Assembly: GCA_023954595.1 (NCBI GenBank) | Contig: JAGSHJ010000130.1 | Location: 1-7,926 of the forward strand | Direction: 5' to 3' | Source of the DNA: Bacteriovoracaceae bacterium | GTDB taxonomy: Bacteria; Bdellovibrionota; Bacteriovoracia; Bacteriovoracales; Bacteriovoracaceae | Length of the DNA: 7,926 nucleotides | Shown: piece by piece, positions 1 through 5,536 of the stretch | Layout: every line of letters begins with the position of its first letter | Position numbering within the stretch: the stretch's first letter is position 1 | Translations under genes and position numbers: made by a program | The notes under the pieces: model-generated | What the model was told of the DNA's origin: nothing | The model's input: only the letters and a program-made list of their open reading frames with translations | Databases searched by the model: none

Positions 1-825
1 CACAAACATCCAACACTGATTCTGAGTGGGCATGGGATTGAGCGCTAATTCCACATTTATGCTTTGCTTGTGCATGATTTGTTGTTCATAAAGAGTCTGT
101 GCCCTAGATTGCCCATCATTCTGCATGAGGATAAATCCAATACACATGCTAAAAGATAAAAGAAAACCATAAGGCCTATGTAGCTTGATTTGAAAAACCA
201 ATACTAAGCTTGAAAAAAACAACGCTAGAGACACCCACGTCAAACTTAAATAGCCAAAAATAGAAAGTGCTACAGGGACAGTATATAAAAACGTTGCCCA
301 AGAATATTTAATCCATTTATTTCTGAAGCTAGATAATAAAGGGACACCAATAAAAATCCAAAATATAGGCTCAATAATGAAAACCAAATCACCATAATAC
401 CAATTATTGTCGAATGGATGAAATGGGTGAATACCGTAAGAGTTGAGGCTATCTAGCCCGATATGGGATAAAAAGCCTAGAACCAAACAAATTAAATATC
501 CAAACAGAGCAGTTCTACTTTCTTTAAGTAGTTTCCTTGCAGACTTCCAAACCATAGGGATCAAAAGACCAAGAAAGAGCATTTGTGGAAGGAGATAGAA
601 AAAGGTATGGGTGTGGCCTCTATGGTGCAAAAGATAGCCTAATGGTGCCGGTAACAAATTAGTTAGGACAATATCAATATCTGGGAAATTTGCACTAAGG
701 AGGGTGATGAAAACAAATAGGTTTCTCCTAAGCTTGTTCTGATCCTGTGAACTCTCCTGTGCCAGTGATCGATGAACCACTTCACCTAAGGCCAATCCAA
801 CGACGCTGTGACTAATGTTTTCCAT
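1..825 (-). CDS. YdjM-family membrane-bound metal-dependent hydrolase (3' end beyond window)
   Basis: The minus-strand frame opens with ATG at 825 and runs 275 codons to the left edge without a stop, so the C-terminus is missing. It matches the pattern of the LexA-regulated/YdjM integral-membrane hydrolase family (PF04307, COG1988). An N-terminal His lies in SHS (H6), followed by NFPDID (D49, D51), HHRGHTHT (H67-H73), SHIGLDSLNSYG (H121, D125, N128) and HPFHPFDN. The His/Asp residues are the presumed metal ligands. Hydrophobic stretches near residues 35-45, 80-92, 108-120, 147-165, 180-212 and 220-234 indicate a multi-pass inner-membrane protein. A GAGG Shine-Dalgarno at 835-838 sits 9 nt before the ATG. 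It is probably the last visible gene of the minus-strand unit, 36 bp after the DUF7218 gene. The substrate is unknown for the whole family. Family assignment is good; function is not established. Confidence 0.85.
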   Translation of the reverse strand, partial: MENISHSVVGLALGEVVHRSLAQESSQDQNKLRRNLFVFITLLSANFPDIDIVLTNLLPAPLGYLLHHRGHTHTFFYLLPQMLFLGLLIPMVWKSARKLLKESRTALFGYLICLVLGFLSHIGLDSLNSYGIHPFHPFDNNWYYGDLVFIIEPIFWIFIGVPLLSSFRNKWIKYSWATFLYTVPVALSIFGYLSLTWVSLALFFSSLVLVFQIKLHRPYGFLLSFSMCIGFILMQNDGQSRAQTLYEQQIMHKQSINVELALNPMPTQNQCWMFV

Positions 826-861
826 ACAGGATTTCCTCTACTAGACCAGCGCCGTGAACAA

Positions 862-1131
862 TCAATGATTTCTGATCTCGTCGATCAACTCTCCTTTGTT
901 CATCTTGGAACGACCTTCAATTCCGATCTCGCGTGCCCGTTGTTTTAATTCATCTACTTTCCACTCTTCATACTTAGAGTGCTTGCCGCCTTTTTTACCA
1001 ATAGCTGAGCGTGATGTTTTGGCAGCTGCATTTGCTATTCTTGCGGCCTTCTCTTTACTTGCCCCAGATTTCTTAACTTTTTCGTAAACTTCTTTATCCT
1101 TAACTTGAGGACCTGGACTTTTATTCGGCAT
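862..1131 (-). CDS. Small basic DUF7218-type protein with C-terminal Rho-N/SAP-like domain
   Basis: This 89-residue Lys-rich protein has two parts. Residues 1-50 hold the ASKEKAARIANAAAKTSR stretch and a GKKGGKHSKYEEW linker, which I recognise from the DUF7218 family. Residues 57-88 (from WKVDEL through GIEGRSKMNKGELIDEIRN) resemble the helix-extended-helix fold of the Rho termination factor N-terminal domain (PF07498)/SAP-like modules, which bind nucleic acid in other proteins. Nucleic-acid binding is therefore a reasonable inference, but the cellular role is unknown. It is a cytoplasmic protein with no signal or membrane segment. The start is fixed by a near-perfect AAGGAGG just upstream, so high expression is likely. 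It lies 50 bp after the PhnA-like gene and 36 bp before the hydrolase gene, on the same strand. Confidence 0.85.
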   Translation of the reverse strand: MPNKSPGPQVKDKEVYEKVKKSGASKEKAARIANAAAKTSRSAIGKKGGKHSKYEEWKVDELKQRAREIGIEGRSKMNKGELIDEIRNH

Positions 1132-1133
1132 AT

Positions 1134-1142
1134 AACCTCCTT
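1134..1142 (-). promoter_or_regulatory. Strong Shine-Dalgarno for the DUF7218 gene
   Basis: The minus-strand sequence AAGGAGGTT is nearly the full anti-16S complement, and its GG ends 4 nt before the ATG at 1131. It is the strongest ribosome binding site in the window and suggests high translation of the small protein. Confidence 0.8.
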
Positions 1143-1181
1143 CTATAAAATAGAAGTGAGGTGCAATATAAACGCCAGTTA

Positions 1182-1754
1182 CTAATTCGATTTTTTAAGA
1201 AACTCTGTTTTTAAAACAATCTGTGTACCGTTTACCTTACCTTCAATAAGTCCTGGGTCATCAGTAAGGGAGATGTTTTTAACCATAGTGCCTCGTTTAG
1301 CAGTAAAGTTAGCTCCTTTGACATCAAGATCTTTAATTAGGGTAACAGCATCACCATCATGTAATCTGGCCCCATTACTATCTTTAACCATAAGTGCATT
1401 TTCATCTTCACTATTGGCAGCATGGTAGGCCTTTGCTCTTTCGGACAATTCTTCATCCATATACATCTGGTCAAGAAGCTCTAGTGCCCACCCTTCATTT
1501 TTTAGATTATTAAGCATATGCCATGAAAGGATTTGAACAGGTGATTGCTCACTCCACATTGAGCCACTTAAACAGCGCCAGTGATTTGCATCCAACTCAG
1601 CTGTACCCTTGATTTGTGATTCACAACTGCCGCATACAAGAGCACTACCTTGTTCATCATTTGAGTCCACTTCAAAAACAACTAAATCTGTTTGAGCTGA
1701 ACATAACTCACAAACTCCACCACTTCTTTCATCCAACTTTTCTTTCAAGCTCAT
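1182..1754 (-). CDS. PhnA/YjdM-type zinc-ribbon protein, long form
   Basis: This is a 190-residue cytoplasmic protein. The N-terminal zinc ribbon has cysteines C15-x2-C18 and C41-x2-C44, in the GGVCELCSA and LVCGSCES contexts. The C-terminal PhnA domain covers about residues 122-188 and contains VKDSNGARLHDGDAVTLIKDLDVKG-type sequence. E. coli YjdM is about 110 residues; this version has a middle segment (about 50-120, rich in Trp, Leu and Glu) between the two parts, as in other long PhnA-domain proteins. The historical label alkylphosphonate uptake or phosphonoacetate hydrolase does not apply to this family, and no phn genes are nearby. Its molecular role is not settled. The start has an AGGAA Shine-Dalgarno at 1760-1764 inside the 3' end of the upstream gene, whose TAA ends one base before this ATG (TAAGATG). 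Translational coupling is therefore likely. Confidence 0.88.
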   Translation of the reverse strand: MSLKEKLDERSGGVCELCSAQTDLVVFEVDSNDEQGSALVCGSCESQIKGTAELDANHWRCLSGSMWSEQSPVQILSWHMLNNLKNEGWALELLDQMYMDEELSERAKAYHAANSEDENALMVKDSNGARLHDGDAVTLIKDLDVKGANFTAKRGTMVKNISLTDDPGLIEGKVNGTQIVLKTEFLKKSN

Positions 1755-1755
1755 C

Positions 1756-2037
1756 TTAATTCCTATTTTTTATTAATATACCAATGAATTTCTTATACCA
1801 ATTCTTCCTTGGATAGATCTTAACCCACTCTTTTTGACTAGAAGCTTTAATCTCTTTTACTAATTTCTTTTTTTTGAGAGTAGCTAGAATGTGCCCTAAG
1901 TCTTCCACTACAAAATCTGGCCTAGAAAGCAGAAAGCTTTCATTGAAATCCAAGTAGATTTTTTCAAGTGACATGGGCTCAAAAAATGAGAGTGTTTTAA
2001 GGACTTCGTCCTCTAGGTCTTTATCATTATTTTGCAT
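1756..2037 (-). CDS. Small winged-helix-like protein, unrecognised family
   Basis: This 93-residue protein is counted from ATG 2037; an in-frame TTG at 2043 would add two residues. I do not recognise a named family. The layout reads as a winged helix: an N-terminal helix (DLEDEVLKTLSFF), a second helix (SLEKIYLDF), a third helix leading into the turn (VVEDLGHILATLKKKKLVKEI), then a possible wing (SSQKEWVKIYPRK) and a basic tail (KNWYKKF, KNRN). Lysine richness near the third helix fits DNA binding, but this is inference from the pattern. It heads the minus-strand unit and is separated by one base from the PhnA-like gene, so the two are probably made together. There is no convincing Shine-Dalgarno for the ATG. 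A perfect TATAAT ends 6 nt before it, which points to a leaderless mRNA. Confidence 0.7.
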   Translation of the reverse strand: MQNNDKDLEDEVLKTLSFFEPMSLEKIYLDFNESFLLSRPDFVVEDLGHILATLKKKKLVKEIKASSQKEWVKIYPRKNWYKKFIGILIKNRN

Positions 2038-2043
2038 GCCCAA

Positions 2044-2049
2044 ATTATA
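2044..2049 (-). promoter_or_regulatory. -10 box (TATAAT), possible leaderless start of the winged-helix gene
   Basis: On the minus strand a consensus TATAAT is followed by TTGGGC and then ATG at 2037. Transcription starting the usual 6-7 nt downstream of the hexamer would begin at or next to the A of the ATG. No good -35 is seen at 16-18 nt, so the promoter may need an activator or rely on the perfect -10. An AGG just upstream could instead serve the TTG at 2043. Confidence 0.5.
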
Positions 2050-2110
2050 CCTAATAAAATTAAATTTGTGAGAAATAGTTTAGTGAGCTAGAGCAGGTTT
2101 TTGGCCAATC

Positions 2111-2139
2111 TTTAACTTTTTCTAATTAAATTGTACTAT
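2111..2139 (+). promoter_or_regulatory. Candidate promoter of the secreted EEP nuclease gene
   Basis: TTTAAC (2111-2116) and TACTAT (2134-2139) are spaced by 17 bp. They match the -35 and -10 consensus at about 3/6 and 4/6 positions. The predicted start site near 2145 leaves a leader of only about a dozen bases before ATG 2157, where no clear Shine-Dalgarno is present. It lies in the 119-bp divergent gap between the winged-helix and nuclease genes. Confidence 0.35.
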
Positions 2140-2156
2140 TGTGCCGAAAAGCCTTT

Positions 2157-3236
2157 ATGCGCAACTTAACCTTATTTCTTACGTTTCTTACCCTTTTCTT
2201 TTCAAATTCCGCACTATCATATTATTGCGACTTGGAATTTGCCCCAATACACCGCCTAGCGGGTACAAGGAGCGTAGAGGAGCTTGTAGAGACAAAAATC
2301 GCTACCTTTAACGTTTTAAACTTAGAGTTCTCTCCAGGAAAATACGTTACTGATGAATTAACAGGTAAGCGTGAGTTTGTTCAAGGCACCATCACTAAAG
2401 AGCCAGAGAAGCTCAAAGAGATTGCCGACATAATTCAAGAGCAAAAACTAGACGTTATAATTTTACAAGAAGTAGAAGGAATAGAACCCCTTCTTAGATT
2501 CAATACTAAATTTCTAGATGACCAGTACCAAGTCATTATGCAAAATGGCAATGACACAAGGGGTATTGAGATAGGCTTTTTAGTCAAAAAGGATCTACCT
2601 TTTGATATAAGATTACATTCTCATGCACATCATAGTTGGATAAACCCTGCTATTAATAAAAAAGCAAAGATCTTCTCGAGAGATCTCCCCGCTTTGCATA
2701 TCCGTTTAAAAACAACTTCTATGAATGATCCACCAGACTTAATCGTTGCGGGTACGCACTACAAGTCTCAAAGAGATAGATCAAATGATCCAAGGTCCGC
2801 AAAACTTAGAACTAAACAAGTTGATGAGACTAGAGACATCCTAGAGGGATACCAAAATAAATATCCAGGCACCCCTATCATGTTAGGTGGTGACTTCAAT
2901 GCTGATATCCATTCTATGCCTGAATTTAAAGGACTCTTTAGAGACAACTTCATGAAGGACTCTCTTGATTTGAATGGTGCCATCTCAAAGACCCAAAGAG
3001 TGACCCAATCCTATCATCCAAGAAACGGTAATACTCAATACAGTCAACTAGATGCTATTTTAGTAGATCAAAATGCCGCTAACTATGTGGAACAGGCAAA
3101 AGTCTATAGGTATAAAGACGTTGACGGCAATGAGAAACCTCTACCAAAGACTTATGCTGAGAGGGAGCTAAATCCATCAGATCACTACATGGTAATGATC
3201 AAGGCAAATCTAAAAAAGATGTTCAATAAAAAGTAA
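2157..3236 (+). CDS. Secreted endonuclease/exonuclease/phosphatase (EEP) family protein
   Basis: This 359-residue protein belongs to the Mg-dependent EEP superfamily (DNase I/exonuclease III/sphingomyelinase fold, PF03372). From ATG 2157 the N-terminus is a clear signal peptide (MRNL, a Leu/Phe-rich core, then SNSALS before YYC), so the protein is exported. An in-frame TTG at 2139 would only add a poor extension. The family motifs appear in order: ATFNVLN (N52), LQEVEG (catalytic E105), GIEIGFLV, GTHYKSQ (H201), LGGDFNAD (D246, N248), SQLDAIL (D299) and PSDHYMV (D342, H343). All expected catalytic residues are present, so it should be active. Whether the substrate is DNA, RNA, a phospholipid or another phosphodiester cannot be told from the motifs. 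It is a single-gene unit, convergent with the small orphan gene and 7 bp from its end. No hairpin terminator is visible. Confidence 0.9.
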   Translation: MRNLTLFLTFLTLFFSNSALSYYCDLEFAPIHRLAGTRSVEELVETKIATFNVLNLEFSPGKYVTDELTGKREFVQGTITKEPEKLKEIADIIQEQKLDVIILQEVEGIEPLLRFNTKFLDDQYQVIMQNGNDTRGIEIGFLVKKDLPFDIRLHSHAHHSWINPAINKKAKIFSRDLPALHIRLKTTSMNDPPDLIVAGTHYKSQRDRSNDPRSAKLRTKQVDETRDILEGYQNKYPGTPIMLGGDFNADIHSMPEFKGLFRDNFMKDSLDLNGAISKTQRVTQSYHPRNGNTQYSQLDAILVDQNAANYVEQAKVYRYKDVDGNEKPLPKTYAERELNPSDHYMVMIKANLKKMFNKK

Positions 3237-3243
3237 TCGTCCC

Positions 3244-3468
3244 TTAGTTCTTAGGAGCTGGAAAACGATATACTGAATCCCAAAGTCGAGCTCTGGCCTT
3301 CTTACCCTTAGGCAATCTAATAGGTGGAATTTCAATATCACCAGGTTCATTGGGATAATCATCAACATCCGTTCTATTGGCGAGAGCGTGTCCGTATTCA
3401 TCTCTCTTAAAAGTATCCAACTTGCGACTACGTCTATTGGCCCATTTAATTTTTAACCACTCAAACAT
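3244..3468 (-). CDS. Small hydrophilic hypothetical protein
   Basis: This 74-residue protein starts at ATG 3468. I do not recognise the family. It begins MFEWLKIKWANRRSRK, which could be an amphipathic, basic, membrane-surface helix. It continues with an acidic middle (TDVDDYPNEPGDIEIPP) and ends in a basic segment (RLPKGKKARARLWDSVYRF). There is no signal peptide or membrane span. A longer reading from ATG 3519 adds 17 residues; that ATG has a GAGG about 9 nt upstream, but the added sequence is not clearly protein-like. I prefer 3468 because GGAG sits 5 nt before it. The gene is convergent with the nuclease gene (7-bp gap) and divergent from the thioredoxin-like operon. It is probably real, given the good start and proline/charge composition, but this is unproven. 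Confidence 0.6.
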   Translation of the reverse strand: MFEWLKIKWANRRSRKLDTFKRDEYGHALANRTDVDDYPNEPGDIEIPPIRLPKGKKARARLWDSVYRFPAPKN

Positions 3469-3473
3469 AACTA

Positions 3474-3477
3474 CTCC
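3474..3477 (-). promoter_or_regulatory. Shine-Dalgarno that favours the shorter start of the small hypothetical gene
   Basis: Minus-strand GGAG is followed by TAGTT and then ATG at 3468. This ideal 5-nt spacing is the reason for choosing the 74-residue product over the 91-residue reading from 3519. Confidence 0.5.
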
Positions 3478-3571
3478 AAATGTGTATGTTAAATACCTAT
3501 AATTGTAAGCAATTTTCATGCCCTAGTGCCTCATAAATACAATCTATCACCCCATTGATTTTAAGAATTTC

Positions 3572-3577
3572 TATAAT
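3572..3577 (+). promoter_or_regulatory. -10 box (TATAAT) candidate for the thioredoxin-like operon
   Basis: A consensus TATAAT lies 55 bp before the thioredoxin-like start, in the 164-bp divergent gap. No good -35 is found 16-18 bp upstream; the nearby TTGATT (3555-3560) is only 11 bp away. An activator-dependent promoter is possible. The remaining intergenic sequence, 3469-3571 and 3578-3620, shows nothing else I can support. Confidence 0.35.
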
Positions 3578-3620
3578 TTGCCTCCATCTGTCAGGATGTA
3601 TCCAGAAACTTAAAACCACC

Positions 3621-3626
3621 AAGGAG
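3621..3626 (+). promoter_or_regulatory. Shine-Dalgarno that sets the thioredoxin-like start
   Basis: AAGGAG stands 6 nt before ATG 3633. It places the start there and excludes the 26-codon in-frame extension back to 3555. Confidence 0.75.
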
Positions 3627-3632
3627 TTAGAA

Positions 3633-3944
3633 ATGGAAGAATTAACTACAGATACCCTAGATCAGATTATTAAAGAGAATGATAAAGTTTTTGTTCAGTA
3701 TGGAGCATCATGGTGTGGCGCTTGTAGAATGATCAAGCCACAAGTTGTGAATCTTGCAGGTGAAAATGAGAGTGTTAAGTTCCTATATGTAGATGCGGAG
3801 AAACTTCCCAACTCAAGACAATTGGCAAACGTTGAAAACCTACCTACTTTTGCAGGTTTTGTTAACGGCGAACTAGTTAAACAAGCGATGGGAACAAAGA
3901 TTGAATCAGTTAAAGGAGTTGTTGATGAAGTTACCAGTAATTAA
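3633..3944 (+). CDS. Thioredoxin-fold protein with WCGAC active site
   Basis: This 103-residue cytoplasmic protein has the size of a classical thioredoxin. The redox motif is W27-C28-G29-A30-C31, in the context VQYGASWCGACRMIKP. The cis-proline is P71 in ENLPTF. Glycines in FVNGELV and AMGTK match the usual end of the fold. Differences from E. coli TrxA are clear: the motif is CGAC, not CGPC; the buried catalytic Asp26 aligns with Q22; and the Lys57 position is hydrophobic. It is therefore a dithiol-disulfide protein whose redox potential or partner may differ from housekeeping thioredoxin. Its last 20 bp overlap the next gene, so the two products are likely co-translated and may work together. 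It could be a dedicated reductant for a peroxiredoxin or for the small partner, but no such substrate gene is in view. Confidence 0.88.
   Translation: MEELTTDTLDQIIKENDKVFVQYGASWCGACRMIKPQVVNLAGENESVKFLYVDAEKLPNSRQLANVENLPTFAGFVNGELVKQAMGTKIESVKGVVDEVTSN
3912..3918 (+). promoter_or_regulatory. Shine-Dalgarno inside the thioredoxin-like gene, for the DUF6952-like gene
   Basis: AAAGGAG lies 6 nt before ATG 3925, within the last codons of the thioredoxin-like gene. It supports 3925 as the start instead of the upstream in-frame TTG at 3901 and implies translational coupling. Confidence 0.75.
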
Positions 3945-4182
3945 GTCCCTGGTTGAATTCATTGATAAAAATGATGAGGACTTCATACATGAGACTCTAG
4001 AAGTTCTTGAGCATGTTGGACAGGCAAAAGGTTTAAAAGACGAGGAATTGGAAGTCATATACGAACTTCTGTCCAACTTGAGCGGATCTCTTGAGGTTAA
4101 TAAACTGATCAAAGAAGGCGTACCTCAAAAAGAGGCCTTGAATAACTTTATGCAAAGAGTAATGGGTAGTATTGACCGATGA
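3925..4182 (+). CDS. Small all-helical DUF6952-like protein
   Basis: This is an 85-residue acidic, soluble protein. The pattern, starting MKLPVIKSLVEFI, with NDEDF, LKDEELEVIYELL, LEVNKLIKEG and ending FMQRVMGSID, closely resembles from memory the DUF6952 family. Those proteins occur beside thioredoxin-like genes in Bacteroidetes. That name rests on recollection, not a search. It has no cysteine, so it is not itself a thiol carrier. It is probably helical throughout, with helices near residues 4-14, 18-32, 38-52, 56-64 and 68-80. The start at 3925 follows AAAGGAG at 3912-3918 and overlaps the thioredoxin-like gene by 20 bp. Tight coupling suggests a partner or modulator of that protein. The biochemical function is unknown. 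A hairpin terminator follows 6 bp after the stop. Confidence 0.8.
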   Translation: MKLPVIKSLVEFIDKNDEDFIHETLEVLEHVGQAKGLKDEELEVIYELLSNLSGSLEVNKLIKEGVPQKEALNNFMQRVMGSIDR

Positions 4183-4188
4183 TTATAT

Positions 4189-4209
4189 GGCCTGGCAACA
4201 GGCCTTTTT
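4189..4209 (+). terminator. Rho-independent terminator of the thioredoxin-like operon
   Basis: A perfect 6-bp stem, GGCCTG/CAGGCC, closes a GCAA (GNRA) tetraloop and is followed directly by five T. It starts 6 bp after the DUF6952-like stop and separates this operon from the ABC1 gene. Confidence 0.9.
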
Positions 4210-4243
4210 CAAATGAAAGATTTGGGAGTGGTGCAAGCTTTCA

Positions 4244-4252
4244 TGTTACATT
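4244..4252 (+). promoter_or_regulatory. Extended -10-like element, possible leaderless start of the ABC1 gene
   Basis: TGT followed by TACATT (4247-4252) resembles an extended -10. AATTCT and ATG 4259 follow, so the hexamer ends 6 nt before the start codon. No Shine-Dalgarno is present. A weak TTGGGA (4222-4227) lies 19 bp upstream. The call rests mainly on the spacing shared with two other genes here. Confidence 0.35.
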
Positions 4253-4258
4253 AATTCT

Positions 4259-5536
4259 ATGAAAAAAATTAAATCCATTAAAAATGGGCTTTTCACAAGA
4301 AATATTGGGCTTGCTAAGATGGCCTTCGGTGTAGGGCGTGACTTCATATCTAAACGTGACACAGACTTCGCTCAAAACATTTTAGATACCTTAGAGACTC
4401 ATTCTGAGACTATTACACATGAATTAGGCCTTATGAAAGGCAGTGTTATGAAAGCAGGCCAGGCATTGTCTACTTACCTAGGTGAGTACTTGCCAGACAA
4501 TGTAAAAAAGCTTTTATCCACTCTTGAAAATCAGTCCTATTTCCTAGACTGGGAAACTCTTAAAAAACAAATACCAAACACTTACTTTGATAAATTAGAT
4601 TTTGATCCTAATCCCCTAGCGGCAGCCTCTATCGGACAGGTTCACCTTGCAACCGATAAATCAACAAAGGAAGTCTATGCGGTAAAGGTTCAATACCCTG
4701 GTATAAAGAGAGCACTTAATCGAGACCTCTTCACTATCAAACTTATTTTAAACTCCATGAAGGTTATACCTCAAAAGCTTGATATGTCGGCCATTCATGA
4801 AGAGATTAAAGAGATGCTATATCAGGAAATGGATTACACCCAAGAGTTTAAAAATATTAAACGCTTTGAAGAACTTTTAGAAAATGATCCAAACTTCAAA
4901 GTCATAGAACCAATACAAGAATTCTCCACAACGGATATCCTCACTACACGTTTTGAGAAAGGCCATTCATTGAGATCAGATGAGGTGGCCGGCCTTTCTC
5001 AACAACAACGCAATAAGCTTGGAGAATGTTTTTTAGATCTATTCTTTAGAGAGCTCTTTGAATGGGGGCTTGTTCAGACAGATGCGCATTTTGGAAATTT
5101 TTTAATTCAAACTGACAAAGAACATCCAAACTGGGTCCTTCTAGACTTTGGTGCAACGAAACATTTAGAGGGTGACTTTCTTAAACACTATCGAAATATG
5201 ATAAAGGCCGTAGTACTTCAAGATCGCCCTTTATTTTTTGAAAGTTTTAGACAACTTGGCAGAATTGAAAATGAGCAGAGCTTCGATCAAGAACTCATTT
5301 GGGAGTATCTCGAAGTTATGGGCTCCCCTTTTCAGTTTGATTCATACGATTGGGGTGCAAGTGATATATCTGATCGTGCGATGAGCTATCTGCCAAAGCT
5401 TTTAAAGAACCTGCCAGAAGGTAAGGCCCCCAAAGATACGGTATTTCTAGATAGAAAGGTTGCTAGTGTATTTTATGTTTTAAAGCAGCTAAACTGCTCT
5501 TTTAATGCCCGAGAGATATTTTCAAAATATATTTAG
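4259..5536 (+). CDS. ABC1/UbiB/ADCK-family atypical kinase-like protein
   Basis: This is a 425-residue protein of the ABC1 (AarF/UbiB/ADCK) family. These are protein-kinase-like ATP-binding proteins linked to ubiquinone or other isoprenoid-lipid metabolism. Family marks appear in order: K65-A-G-Q68 (KxGQ), the Ala-rich loop AAAS (121-124) in place of a Gly-rich loop, YAVKVQYPG (K143), QEMD (E190, D192), the catalytic loop QTDAHFGNF (D275, N280) and LLDFGATK (D296-F-G). All key residues are present. The catalytic loop is closer to the QTDPNWSNF type of ADCK3/4 than to the DPHPGN type of UbiB. E. coli UbiB is about 546 residues and ends in two membrane spans; these are absent here, so the protein is probably soluble or peripheral. 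No ubi gene is nearby. It is a single-gene unit, and its last 15 bp overlap the convergent gene. Confidence 0.9.
   Translation: MKKIKSIKNGLFTRNIGLAKMAFGVGRDFISKRDTDFAQNILDTLETHSETITHELGLMKGSVMKAGQALSTYLGEYLPDNVKKLLSTLENQSYFLDWETLKKQIPNTYFDKLDFDPNPLAAASIGQVHLATDKSTKEVYAVKVQYPGIKRALNRDLFTIKLILNSMKVIPQKLDMSAIHEEIKEMLYQEMDYTQEFKNIKRFEELLENDPNFKVIEPIQEFSTTDILTTRFEKGHSLRSDEVAGLSQQQRNKLGECFLDLFFRELFEWGLVQTDAHFGNFLIQTDKEHPNWVLLDFGATKHLEGDFLKHYRNMIKAVVLQDRPLFFESFRQLGRIENEQSFDQELIWEYLEVMGSPFQFDSYDWGASDISDRAMSYLPKLLKNLPEGKAPKDTVFLDRKVASVFYVLKQLNCSFNAREIFSKYI

Noticed and set aside
896..1087. Plus-strand open frame of 63 codons opposite the DUF7218 gene
   Set aside because: It is antisense to a gene with a strong Shine-Dalgarno and recognisable motifs. 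Its own product has no family features and it lacks a ribosome site.
1141..1155. TTCTA/TAGAA inverted repeat before the DUF7218 gene
   Set aside because: The 5-bp AT-rich stem is too weak for a terminator and has no T-tract.
1182..1754. Annotation as phosphonoacetate hydrolase or phosphonate uptake
   Set aside because: The zinc-ribbon PhnA/YjdM family is distinct from phosphonoacetate hydrolase, and no phosphonate genes are present.
2058..2132. AATTAAATT occurring twice in the divergent gap (2058-2066, 2124-2132)
   Set aside because: It is pure A/T in an AT-rich intergenic region. Two copies 66 bp apart are not enough to call an operator.
2668..2686. Near-palindrome AGATCT...AGATCT
   Set aside because: It lies inside the EEP coding sequence with no T-tract and is explained by codon content.
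2768..2983. Minus-strand open frame of 71 codons inside the EEP gene
   Set aside because: It lies opposite the conserved DFNAD region; the reading is a shadow of that frame.
3210..3401. Minus-strand open frame of 63 codons over the nuclease/orphan junction
   Set aside because: It overlaps the better-supported 3244-3468 gene in another frame on the same strand and has no Shine-Dalgarno or motif.
3555..3632. N-terminal extension of the thioredoxin-like protein that looks like a lipoprotein signal (ICLHLSGC)
   Set aside because: AAGGAG sits 6 nt before ATG 3633, and the -10 candidate TATAAT at 3572-3577 would lie inside the extension. The lipobox resemblance is probably chance.
3906..4112. Minus-strand open frame of 68 codons opposite the DUF6952-like gene
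   Set aside because: It is a shadow frame; the sense gene has a clear start, coupling and terminator.
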